A DNA stretch of 64,000 nt from Polytrichum commune (Eukaryota > Streptophyta > Polytrichopsida > Polytrichales > Polytrichaceae). Below are positions 1 to 11,700 of this stretch, piece by piece. Made by a program: the position numbers and the translations under genes. Each line of letters opens with the position of its first letter. The first letter of the stretch is position 1. The notes under the pieces were generated by a model that was given only the letters and a program-made list of their open reading frames with translations, did no database searches and was not told the origin of the DNA. The stretch is from positions 15,148,527 to 15,212,526 of the forward strand of contig OX485808.1 in the NCBI GenBank assembly GCA_950295325.1, given 5' to 3'.

Positions 1-927
1 CTCCACCCCGATTGCATACATAGCCTCATGCCTATACTGTCGAATCATCATCAGTTTGCACACATGGGGAGACCTGACCAGTCGTTGCAGAATGAACCAG
101 TAGTGGAGATTGAGAAATGAGTGGTTGAGAAGTTCAAGGCTTCCGGAAAAACCACCCAGCGTTCACAGGACGCTGTGGGAATGCACCTCGAATTATCAAA
201 GGAACACTGAAAGATCACAACATGTCACCAGTGGGAGTTGGGAAACACGAGGATCTTGAGCGATTATGCCAAGAATGAAAACATGTAGTGTATACAGAAG
301 TTTTCAGAATGGTTTTGCCCATAACGCCACATGCCATGAACGAGTCACAAGCTGCCCAACACTGCGCTAAATATTGTCTTTGGTGTCCACAATTCGATTT
401 GCCTTGGCTCAGTGTTACTTGCAAACTGCCTGTGTAAGTATCACAAACACTAAGTGTAAACCTGACATTAGTTGTCACTCCTTGTAAACAAATTCGGGCC
501 ATTAGAATTACTGTCACGTACCTAAGTGACTTTTCATACGAATTTCAGTCATCCATGACAATCTTTTATTACGGAAACGCTGCTGGGATGCAAAATATAC
601 CGATCGATGTCTGAATTATTGGCATGGATTTCAATCATGGGAATGTATACTTGTTCACTTATTCATAACAAGTGTCATGTTACCACGGCGACATAAAGTA
701 CCGTATGACAGTAAATACCGTATCAGTGTAGGAGGAGTATGTATATGTAATTCAACGGCTAGATACATTATCCGCACCTGCATGTGTACGAAGTGTCCTA
801 GGAAGGACTGTGGTGTGTACCTTGTTACATGACTTTTGTGGCATCGACTTTGAACAGGTCTACCTCTATATTATATTGAGCACACATAGTACTAAAACCT
901 CCACATCGTATTATATTAGAGGGGGTA
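1..927. other. no recognisable gene
   Basis: I see no coding signal here. The short open frames have no recognisable family motif. The sequence is AT-rich and ordinary intergenic in appearance. Confidence 0.4.
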
Positions 928-1466
928 CAGTCTACCCTCTATAAATGTTAACCCTCGGGAGTGGGTCAAAGTTAACATTTATAGAGATGTTAACAATTAA
1001 AAATTAAAAAATTACTTTTTTGAGCAATATACAAATCTTAACATTTATAAATGTAAGCAATTGTGAAGAGTCCTTGTGAGAGAATACCATTCATAAAATT
1101 GCAAACCCAATCAAAACTTTGTTCAATATCAAGTTTACAAATCACGGGTGAAGTATGAATCAATGGTTCTTTGGTGAGATTCATCTGCATGCACAACTTG
1201 CAAATATTTCTCAATCTGCACCAACAAACCCACATACTTGGACACATCACATGAACGTGATTCCATGTGTAGTTTTTATCATCCATATTATGGTTGTATT
1301 TCATTTGTTAACATTTATAGAGTCAAATTTACAAAGAAGGGAGTACGATTTTGTTAACAGTTAACACGTTTAACATTTATAGTGTGCAATATGTGGGGAG
1401 TAGAAGAAAGTTAACATTTAGAGAGGGTTAACACTTATAGGTGTAACATTTATAGAGGGTGGACTG
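928..1466. mobile_element. pogo-like MITE (539 bp)
   Basis: Terminal inverted repeats begin CAGTCTACCCTCTATAAATG on the left and CAGTCCACCCTCTATAAATG on the reverse strand of the right end. Both ends are flanked by TA (926-927 and 1467-1468). CAGTC termini with a TA duplication are typical of pogo/Tc1-mariner elements. The interior is AT-rich with more copies of TTAACATTTATAGAG and no transposase frame, so it is non-autonomous. A relative lies at 35889-36345. Confidence 0.8.
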
Positions 1467-1832
1467 TAGTAGGTTATGGAACAAAGCATTATTTGAATGT
1501 GTGGGACCGACCCATGTTACTTTTCTCATCTTGGAATGAAGCTGAGATGGCCTCTAGAGACTTGTGTAGGAGGGTGGGCAAAGGAGGGGTTAAGGTCCAA
1601 GGCACCATGTGGTGAATGTCACTTGTTGGATATGGATATATATATATATATAACACTTGGTTTAATGGAGGGTGATTGACAAGACATGTAATGTGGGTAA
1701 AGATGAATATTCTGGGCAATGCTTCACCGCAGATTTGCTAATGCAACACAAGTTTCATTCTGCAAATCTAATCAATAGAAGTTGGAGAACAATGAGAAGA
1801 TGAACCAAATAACTTGTACCTTAAGATGCTCA

Positions 1833-1956
1833 TAGGGTTAATTTTCATGTAGGCCGCTCGTCCACCATACTCTAGTGGAAATGTAGATCCACCAAGTGGA
1901 ACCTACATTTCCACAAGAATATGGTGGGTGAGTGGCCTACGTGAAAACTAACCCTA
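1833..1956. repeat. long hairpin / fold-back element
   Basis: An imperfect inverted repeat of about 124 bp. The left arm starts tagggttaattttcatgtag and the right arm ends with its near complement (ctacgtgaaaactaacccta). The arms are about 55 bp and meet at a very short loop. It could be a fold-back MITE or a young hairpin-RNA locus; there is no coding capacity. Confidence 0.6.
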
Positions 1957-2309
1957 CACACTTACAAATATTGCCATACTTTCTTGGTCCACACAGGCCA
2001 TCAAATTCATGTTTGCCAACTCAGAGATATGCAAAAGTCAACTCTGTCCATTCGCTTCCAGAAATTTGACGAAAAAGTCAACTCTGCTTGTGTGGAAAAA
2101 TGTCTTAGGACATGCAAGTGGAACTCATCAACATGAGGCTGGCCTCATGCCCTTCAAGGCGGTGATTGAAATTCAACCCTATTTTGGGCAGAATATAATA
2201 TACCACAATCGAAAGTCAACTATATAGACATGTGGGGCTTCCAAATTAAACAAAACGGTGATGGCAGAGAACCTCCATTAGAAATCAAGTAAGTTACCCA
2301 ATTCGCTCT

Positions 2310-2665
2310 GGTATTATTGATCCCATCAACACGTAAGGTTGAGGCATCTATAACCACTAAAATAAGAAAGCTTGCATCTATTAAGGAGTAACAGCGGGGA
2401 ATTGTTTTTCTTGCGAAGAGAGACATATTCTAAGGAGATTGCAGTTGTTTAAAAAAGATTCATGAATATGAAAATTGCTACAAATTTCGAAGTGATAAAG
2501 TTAGTGTAACACATAATCAATCCATAGGTTAATCCATAGCCGCTCATCTTAATGCTAATGCTTGGCTATGACAGTTGTCGAAACTCTTATGAAGGTAATC
2601 AATCACAAACCACATAAACCTTAACTTCGTTCACCTAAAAATTATAGATCTCATCCATGTCAGCA
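2310..2665 (+). repeat. dispersed repeat, copy 1
   Basis: The stretch around 2545-2665 matches, in inverted orientation, 26327-26445. Shared landmarks include ctaatgcttgg, aaactcttatga, gttcacctaaaaa and atagatctc. A shorter shared piece (gaggcatc...ataaccact) lies near 2340 and 26270. The repeat type is unknown. Confidence 0.55.
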
Positions 2666-3202
2666 TTACATGACCTTAGTGAGCGGTTAAATGGACCTAG
2701 TCGTCTATGGATGCCTGGACCTTATAGATAAGCATGTGCATTCATAAATTCAAGGGTGATCTGGTTTGGGACTCTCATACTCTGATACTGGTTGACTTTT
2801 GCATGGGGAAACTTTGCAAGCACAAAGTCTCCTTGGGTCTGGTGTTGTGACTAAACTTGGAAAATTTGATGGCAAGGTCATTTATTTACACTCATGTAAA
2901 AAATTGGTCAACATGGATAACATGTACAATTACACCTAGATTGCCATCTCATGTGAGCTGGTGCAAAACCAGTCAGCCAAACAAGAACTTCAGTAGCTCC
3001 AACACCAAGTTGCCAAGTTTGGTACAAGGAGCTTTGCAAATACCTTTTAAGTGGTCTTGTCAACCTGGATCTCTCTAAAGGGAACCTATACATTGTGCAG
3101 ATTAAATACATATACATCAAATGGTCTGTAAAACTCCATTGAGAAGGAGTGGGTTGGGTAAGCAAGGAGATATGCCAGGCCCTGGAACTGTTACTTGTCA
3201 GC

Positions 3203-6200
3203 TTAATTGAAATCCAAACACCAGCAGTAGAATGCAGATTTCGTGTAAGAGTACGCTGATGAACACGACATTTCTGTAGCATCCAAGTCCTGGAGTGTCA
3301 ACCCAAACAGATCAGGGCTCTGTGACACAGCTCCAGAATGTTTGAAAGACCGCATCCTTCTGTACAAACGCATAGCAGCTACCGCATCTTCACGAGGATC
3401 ATGAATCGTTCCATCCTGTATTTTGTAGCTGCCAATAAGGACATGTATTTTCATGAGTTATCTGTCTGGATTGAGTTTTACTGTTCTGAAAGTAGGCAAC
3501 GGCCTGTGAAGGAACATGAGCATATAAGTCACCCACATGTGCAGGACACCAATAATTTCACCACGCCATGCTTTTGAACATGTGCCGAGATTTAACAACT
3601 GTGGTGCAAAATTTAACAAGTCATAATTTGTCCAACATGCAAAAATATGAGAAGTGAAAGCTTACCCTAAGTAGGTTTCTGTCAGAAACCGAAGCTTGTG
3701 GCTCACACCACTTGTCTTCACCAACAGTTGGTAAGTAGCTGTGTCCCTGTAAAGAAAAAAACTTATTTGTTGAGCTCATTCATATTATCCCTGGTACTCA
3801 TTAAGAATATAGTCTATATAGTAGTGAATCAATCAAGTAGGCAAATTCCTCGGAAGCTGCACAATTACTCAATATGCACTGGATTCAAAGACCAGCGCAA
3901 AACTGTGTAGTTCATGGTTTTTCCAGCAACCACCAGTTCTGGCTTTTTGTTTCCTGACAGCATTAGAACCACTCTGGTTGCCAAGTACACAGAAACCTGA
4001 CCTACTCTGCTTGCCAAGCACACATCACCCTCCAACAATTGTGACTACCAGTGACTGTTGAGAAAACAATGGAAGCTACTTTGCTATTGAGAAGACAAAT
4101 TTCCAATTCAATATCAACAAATTTATCCCTGGGTCATTCATTTGTGATTCTTGACATTGCAACTCTCCAACCGGATGTGAATAGAGGTTGCACTTTATAC
4201 CACTCCCAACACTTGGCCTAGGGTCACATGGTGCATACAGTGAATGTTTAACCATCTTAATTTCTAAAGGAGGACATCTATACTCAACCGCATTTGGCAA
4301 TGTTTGTGTCCAAAATAACCTTTTACAGTTCAAGGTTTCCTGGATAAAGCTCAACACCCTACAGCAATAAACATAATCAGAATCAGCAGAGTGAACTTGC
4401 AGCTGAAGGAAGAGACAGAAATGTCACCTCAGAAGCTCGGGGGGGTAATCTACACGCAGGCAGGCCAGGTCATGGCGCAGGTCATGTCCTACCAATAGTT
4501 GTTGCTGATTCCCAAAAATGTTCAGCACAGTTCGACGCACTTGTCGAAAAGAAGGTGCATCTCTCAAATCTGCAGCCTTGATTCCGGTGATCTCATGCCT
4601 TCCAAACACATCATATTGAAATGGTAAATCCCGAAGTCAGCCTAATTAAAAGGCACATAGCACAGAATTGCCTTCATTACATCTTCAGAGGATCCTTGTT
4701 CCAGAAAAAAAATCTATTCTTGTCAAATGCAGTTGCAGGGACTAAGTAGCCCCATATCTGAAAATTTTGTCATTGTAATACCTCCACAAAGCTAGAGAGA
4801 GAGAAAGAAGACAGGATACACTTCAGTACGATTACCTACCTAAAATCAGTGATGGGAAGAATGGGTTGCACATATGTGTGCAAGAGAACATTTTCATGCT
4901 CGTCAACTATGCAAACCCGTGCACATATGTTGGCCGATCCATCCTTGCCACCTCCCACCATCTCACAGTCCAATGCAATAGCCCCTGGCTGTTCAGCATC
5001 ATTTGGTCTTTCACTTGAGATATCCCCGTTTGCTGTCAACATCTGCAAGTTGAACGCTACACCAGTTGGTAACATTGAGACATGCCTTAAGTACTTGAAG
5101 TCGGTGAATGCTCAACAAAGGTCATGCATGGCACAAAAATTAGCACAATAGAGTTATCCTCTGAGTCGACATGACTTTTGGTCGGGAGTTGGTTGTTTTG
5201 CATGCAACACCTTCCATGTTCGGTGTATGCTTGAAGGAAGTGGGGAGGTTTGAACGAAGAACAACCTATATTGGTTCATTGAGGGTCAAACTCATTTTGG
5301 CATGGCAAAGAGGTGCTTAAATGAGTTCGGCCCTCATTAAATCAAAATAGGGTGCTTTTCATTCAAATCAAATTCAAGCACTACCTCCGAGCATTGACCA
5401 CGATTGGAAAGAATCTCCTGATTTTGTATGCAAAAAACAGTCCCTGGGAAATTATAGGAAATGAACTCCTCGCGAGAAGTCCCATTGAGTTGAAGGAGAA
5501 CCCTAATGGTTTAAGGAAGCTTTGTTATCGCTAGATGGTGAGCATAGCTCAGTGAAGGAAGGGACCTTTTCAGATTGCAAGGGAGAAACATACTGACACT
5601 TCACGCGATGTTCGGTGAGCTTGTCCTTGCTCTCCAAGAAAGTTAGACAGAGATTGCAACCTCTGTTTGCAAACTCGAAAGCACACTCCTTCTTGGCCAA
5701 CCGACCTGCAAATCTTTTCCGACAGTGCAGTACATTCAGCTCTCTAATATCATATGATGACATAAGGTGTTGAGGTGGTCATGATATACATTCAATAACC
5801 ACAACCAAGGCTTCAGCTTTTCAAACAGCAACAAAGGGTTTAAAAACAGGACATAAGAATTACCAAGTAGATGCTCCCGGAGAGACTCAAAACAGAAGCA
5901 ATGCTTGTGACATGAGCCACACTGTGGCTCATGTCTCGAGTGGCCCACCTTCTCCAAGTGCTGTATCAAAATCTGCTTGCTCGAGAATTGCTTGAAGCAG
6001 GCTGGACATCTGTACCATCAAATTTATCGCTCACACTCACAACAACGCTTACAATTTTAAAAAAACTGTACCTACCAACAGATGCGATCGATGTAACAGA
6101 TGCATATAAACTTCATCGCAAGAACAACAACGATTTTCAGCTTGGAAAAACGAAATTCTGGATGACAAATCGGCGTTGTTTTCTAAATTGGTGAAGCAAT

Positions 6201-6269
6201 AATAATGATTTGAAACGGTGGAATCAATCACCTGACACGAGGAGCATCGGTGGTGGGGAGCATGGCCAT
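3203..6269 (-). CDS. REXO4/ISG20-like DEDDh 3'-5' exonuclease with N-terminal zinc fingers, 7 exons
   Basis: Exons placed by splice sites and continuous phase: 6269-6232, 6009-5864, 5705-5594, 5085-4840, 4598-4428, 3746-3666, 3428-3203. They total 1020 nt, giving 339 aa. The chosen ATG gives MAMLPTTDAPRVRCPACFK, which runs straight into a C2H2 finger (C14, C17, H30, H36). Cys/His pairs follow at 43-59 and CNLC further on. DEDDh residues are present: D138 and E140 in LDCEMVGGG, D224 in GHDLRHDL, H274 and D279 in HDPRED. The C-terminus FYCWCLDFN matches my memory of the plant family. Family members degrade or trim RNA, and sometimes DNA, from the 3' end; the exact substrate is unknown here. The least certain junction is the exon 5 acceptor (GGAAG/G at 4599). 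No frame break was found, so the gene looks intact. Confidence 0.88.
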
Positions 6270-6472
6270 GGCGATCGATGCACATGTGATGAACTCAACT
6301 GCAATAATGCCAATTCCTCTGTTGCCAAGCTAGGGTTTCAATAAACCCTAATGGCAACACATCAAAATGCAGGGAAACGACGCATCGCCTCTCTTTTCAC
6401 CCATGTACTATATTTTAGGGCTATGAATTATGTATATGCAATTTGAGGATGGACATAAGACACAAGAATAAG

Positions 6473-7098
6473 AGTGGGTTTACATAAAGAATTCCAATCA
6501 AGCGATCTTAGTGGTCAAGAGCAAAATTTGGAACCCAAGGAGTTTGCACTAGATTCCGGGTCCGACATATGAGAATATGAAGTGGCCCTAGTGTGGCATT
6601 ACTTTCTTGCCGAATCTTAATGGTTCCCAACTCAAGAAGATATTGTACTCCATGTTTGGGAAATAGATCTTCAAGCTTGAGTCCACTCTTGAGACCAAAG
6701 GTAAGGTTCATTAGAGGGGTGGTTTGAACCCCAAGTTTTCTTGGACCATGATCCCAATGTTTGAACCCACCTTAAGAAGTCCAAGTTTCTTGGACCCTAA
6801 AGGATGGGTTTACACTAAGGTCCAAGACCAAAGAAACTTCAAAACCAAGCGATCTTATTGGTTAACGGTAAATTTTGAACCCGGTGAATTTAAACTAGGG
6901 CATGAGGCCAAAGTATGAGAAAATGAAGTGGTGCTAATTTGGCACCACTTCCCTGCTAAATCATTGGTCCACACTCAAGAATACCCTCCAACCAATTTGA
7001 GAAACTAGGATTCAAGCTTGGGTCCAATCTTGAGTCGGAAAACAAGGTCCATTAAAAGGGTGATTTGGACCCTAGTTTCTTGGACATGGACCTTAATG
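6473..7098 (+). repeat. two diverged direct copies of a PIF-type MITE-like sequence
   Basis: Copies at about 6473-6760 and 6802-7098 share start (gtgggtttaca / atgggtttacac), middle (accaatcaagcgatctta..., atgagaaaatgaagtgg) and end (ggtggtttgaacccc / gtgatttggaccctag, then tcttggacc). The same family, with clearer TIRs and TAA flanks, lies at 61579-62017. No coding capacity. Confidence 0.6.
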
Positions 7099-8401
7099 TA
7101 TATTATCCACCCACAACATGGATGTTATTATATGGAGTTTGCAGCCCATTCGTTCAAATGGAGCAAGTAGAATATGGACAAAAAGAAAAGGCCATCGGTG
7201 AGACGACGTGACTTTATCACGTCAAACAAACAATTTTGGACTTACTAGAAGCCCAAAAACTGTCTATGGCAACAATCTCTATTATATAAATTTCTATGTG
7301 CATCAGTGGGGCATCACTATTTTTGTTGACAGGAAATGTGCCTAGTAGTAGGCAACCAAGTTTGTACATATGAATTTGTCTATAAGGTAGATGAGCCTAC
7401 AATGGATATTTCTAGGAGGCTGGGCCTCATAATCTCATGTGCAATAAATTGTGGAAAAATAATTCAACTGATTAGCAAATTTTGTACGAATCCATAAAGA
7501 ATGAGATCAAGATGATAAAAATGTTAATTGGTGACAAACTTTCAAATAACAAATATGCGATCTTCTTAAGCGGTCATATAGGTGTGCACAAAGAAGCTAG
7601 TGTTGCTCCTCATATCAGTAATCACCTGCCATGTGAAGAAGAGAACTGATCCGAGTGTCAACTGGGCATTCTTCGCTCAATTGGTAAGTGAATATAGACA
7701 AACTGAATCATGGTGCTTGGCCATGATTGCTTGAATTGTGCCGAAGTTGCTCACAATGTACGTGGCTACCTGCTTGAGCCGTCATATAATCGATGAAGAC
7801 GAACCCGCATGCGCTATGAGAACCTGATTAGAACCACCTGTCCACTGTTATGAATGATGTCGGTGAGATAATTTGATTCCTCGTGCAACCCGCAACTGTG
7901 CACCTCTGAAGTGGTTGTGAGCTCGTAGCCGTTTTCAAGTATTTGGAGTTAGGGTTGGTGACCCTTTGTATGCCAGGTCTCACTGCCGATTGTTAAGCCG
8001 TCTCTGTCCTCCTGGTACTCCGGGGTTCCCAAAACCCGATCTATTGACTCTTCTGGTAGGAACCTTTTCGGATATACTGGTTATGGGTGTTGATGTGGTC
8101 CTCTCAACTACTGTTTCCCTGACTATTTTACTCGTAATCAATACTTAGAACCGGTAAGCCGGAGAGGGGTGACCAGTGATCAATGACCAGCTAGTTAACT
8201 TCCGTAACCAGTGACCGATAGTTATGGCCGTCTGGTTGTTATCGACGGATGACTTGTAATCGATCCATGGTCAGTACCTACCTTCTAGATATAATTCCCT
8301 AGTTCTCTCGGGGGCTTCTCTAATTGGTGCTTGGTGTAGAACCAGGACCTCTTTCAGCCCTAGGGCGGGTTTACCAAGCACCCATATGCAAACATCATGA
8401 T
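7099..8401. other. no recognisable gene
   Basis: Intergenic sequence between the repeat block and the 3' end of the polyphenol oxidase gene. No coding frame with a family signature and no RNA gene seen. Confidence 0.35.
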
Positions 8402-8756
8402 TGCAATCCAAATGTGACCACAATAAGCCTAGATTAATTGGTGACCAGAACATGCGCCTGAGGTAATAGATCGATAGGGTTTTTCCTACCCCTGACACGG
8501 CGATGAAAAAATTGTTGGGTCGGAAACATAGAGATGCAAGGTAGATGTGAATCAATGTGACCTAAGGTTTGGCGTGAATGAGAGATGCTTCACCCCTTGG
8601 GCATAGACTTATGTTGATATGTAAGACCCGCCTCGACTGCAATCCGACTGCGACCACAGCGAGCCTGGATTAATTGGTGACTAGAACATTGGCTGATATT
8701 GAATCGATAGGGTTCCCTTCTATCCTTATTCTTGACATAGTGATGATGAAATTGCG
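8402..8756 (+). repeat. direct duplication of a ~115-bp unit
   Basis: Units at 8402-8516 and 8638-8756 share tgcaatcc, gattaattggtgac, agaacat and atcgatagggtt, and both end in a gatga-like stretch. They lie immediately downstream of the polyphenol oxidase stop codon and may fall in its 3' UTR. Confidence 0.65.
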
Positions 8757-8760
8757 AATT

Positions 8761-11700
8761 TTACGAGCTCAAATACGTGACTCGGGCGTTAGTCACAGCC
8801 AATGTCTGCTGGGCCGCGTGAGGTCCCACTAGAGTCACCACAATGTGGGAAAGAGACTCCCTTCCCAAATCTTTCAGTTTCTGCCGCAACCCGGCTCGAA
8901 ACACAAGCCGGCGCGGGATGTTTGGTGATTGGCCGACGTGGGGGTCGGTTTCGAAGTAGCCTGCGAATTCGGGGCAGCCAATGGAGGTGACGTCCCAGCG
9001 AGCTTGGGGTAAGTACAAGAACACATTGAAGATGGCCTGCTTCATCCAGTCAATGGAATATTCGATCTCCAGAACTTCTTCCCCTACAATTGCATTACGG
9101 CGAGATATTGAAGGCCTCTGCAATCGGAAGGTGAGAGCAGACGAGTAGTTCATGGGACCCTGGAATGGTACTGTCTCACTGATCATGGACAGCATGTCCG
9201 CTATAGAAGAAGCTTTGTTGCAGTAGTGCCAAGTCGACGTGTTGGCCGATTTGCTCCCAGATTCAACTCCTACGGCACCTGGAGTCATCCATGGGATGGG
9301 AACCTTCTGGTAATCGTACCTGGAGAATAATAACAATTTGAATTTACTAAGTAGTTTTCACAATCATGCGGACCAAAATTTAATCATCAGTCTGCAGTAA
9401 ATAATTTCCTGTGCACACAAGTTTAGTAAGGTACAGTCACACATATCATTTTAGAATTAGAAGTTTCAGAATCGGAGTACACATGCCGTAGTTAGAAGAG
9501 TTCAATCTTGAAGATTATCTTTCCTTTTAAGTGATTGCAAAGACTCTTTCAATTGTGATGTTCCCAATGGCCTCTTGGCTTCCCGGACTCTATTTCAATT
9601 TCATCTCCTAGAATCAATTTCATTTCACTCTTGAGCTTCAAATGGTGTCTATTCTTAACTGCAAGCCTTGTCATATACCACTCAAAATTCAATTGTCCGA
9701 CTAACAAGAGTCACGACCATATGAGGTCCATTCCTCTCAATTCATACCCATATTTGGGTGGTAGATGGTCAAAGCTTGTGAGTTAAGAGCAGACACATAA
9801 ACGACACACGTTATATTGAGATTAGACTAAGTGCTCAAATATATACTAACACAATTAACTCAACATACTAATCACATTGACCCTCACCCAGACTTCTTAT
9901 AGCATTTGCATCTCTTAATCTCTGACACTTGAACTGATAATCTGCATGAATTGCAATTGCTAATCGTGAGACCAAATTCCCAATTTGATTTAATGGCCCA
10001 AATTCCCTTTGGAGTTGGCAGTGCCCACGGTAAGGCCACATGTCGTCAAGTGATGTAACATATAGTCCATCGAGAACATATCATACTGTCGACAGACTTA
10101 GTCCACCGTGCAGAATAATAAAGAGTCACAACGGTATATCGCAAAGAGGAATTCCGTTACCGTCAGAAAAGGAGGAACTCCTTGTTTTAGCTCTGAAGTA
10201 CGAGGCTCCGAGGACAGACTGCTGCAAGGACAGAGCTTTAACTTACATGAGGGTATCATTGGCCTTTCAAGCACTGTTGGTGTTCTGGAGATTGACCCCA
10301 GGGCCCAGGCTCATGATGCTCATGATAGTCAAGTGTAGGCTCAAGCAGGCAACTTCCCTTGTATGTATATCATGGTGTGGATGGTAACTATGATTGTGAA
10401 ATCGAATACTCTGTAAGGTAGATGGGTCTTAAGTGGTTCGTTGTCCTCATCGGACCCCTAGATTTGATTGGTATGTGGTTCGGTGAGGAGTAAAGAGCAA
10501 ACGTCATGAAGACACATGGTTAAGAGAGATTGGACTACGTCTTCAAAGATTAATAACTATTCTACACTCAATAGTGGACATGATTGGGAGGACCTATGTA
10601 TCCAATTAAGAAATCAACAAACGTGCACTTTTGATAACCATAACTCAATAAGGAGAGGTCCGATTTTCAATCCGGTTTTTGCAAATATTTCATCATAGAT
10701 TTGCTAATGCAACGAGAGTTTTGTTGGTGTAAATCTAATTGGCAAAAATTGGAGAACATGACAAAAGAACCATGTAACACCCACATACCTTAATCTAAAG
10801 CGGGCTTACTAAAGCTGACCTTGTACTTACTAGCATCATATAACTAGTGTAACAATGCCCAGTTTGAATCATTGTTAAAATCATTATTTGTAATGAGTTT
10901 AATGATTCCCAAAAAATGAGAAAATCAAATAAAATCACATACACATAAAAACCATTACCAAACAAAAGTCACAGGAAAAAACTTAATCAACAATCAGGCA
11001 AGAAGAACCAGCTTGTGCTAATCAAGCTCGCCAAGCATGGAGAAAGCCCCAAAGAACTGTTTGGTAAAGCATGTTGCGGACTGGAAACAAAGTTCCTTAG
11101 GGTGGCAACTCCCATATTATATGGTCACACTTATGAAAATCTATATAACATATATTGAGCAATAGCTTATGTATATCTCAATTTTTGTTTAGAATTTCAG
11201 AAAGTAATTGATCAAAAATCCTAAAAATCAAAAATATTATGTATCAAGATCTTATAGCATAATAGCCCACCCACACTTACTGGTGCGGGGCCACCAGTGA
11301 ATGGTTCCTACTAGCAAGGGCCATTTTTAGAACCGGTTTAGCTAGTGAGAGCCACTGGTTGCAACCAATGTTAGGACTCACCGTTCATTGGTGGCCCGCA
11401 CTAGTAAACGTGGGTGGACTATAAGTCTACATACTACTTGATACGAGTATAAGACAAGAACTTATTACCTAGGTAGAAGAGAGGCAAGCCAAAAATAAAT
11501 AAAACCATTATTTTATGATTATGATACAATATGATATGCCAAGATACTTATCAATAATAATATTTTGAAACAACCATTTAATATATTTCATAGGATATGG
11601 CTATATAGAACCTTTTAAGAAATTTAATTAAGAATCATTAATACACACCAAGGACAAGGGCAAGGACAAGTCAGTCATGCTGGACCTAATAATTCATCAT

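Noticed and set aside
2908-3282. Minus-strand frame of 124 codons
   Set aside because: Overlaps the last exonuclease exon in another frame and runs into its 3' flank; no motif.
4076-4357. Minus-strand CPPLEIKMVKHSL as a possible exonuclease exon
   Set aside because: Looked like the PPLMKTSK region of relatives, but 3746-3666 (RDTATYQLLVKTSG) fits splice sites and phase exactly; this stretch is intron.
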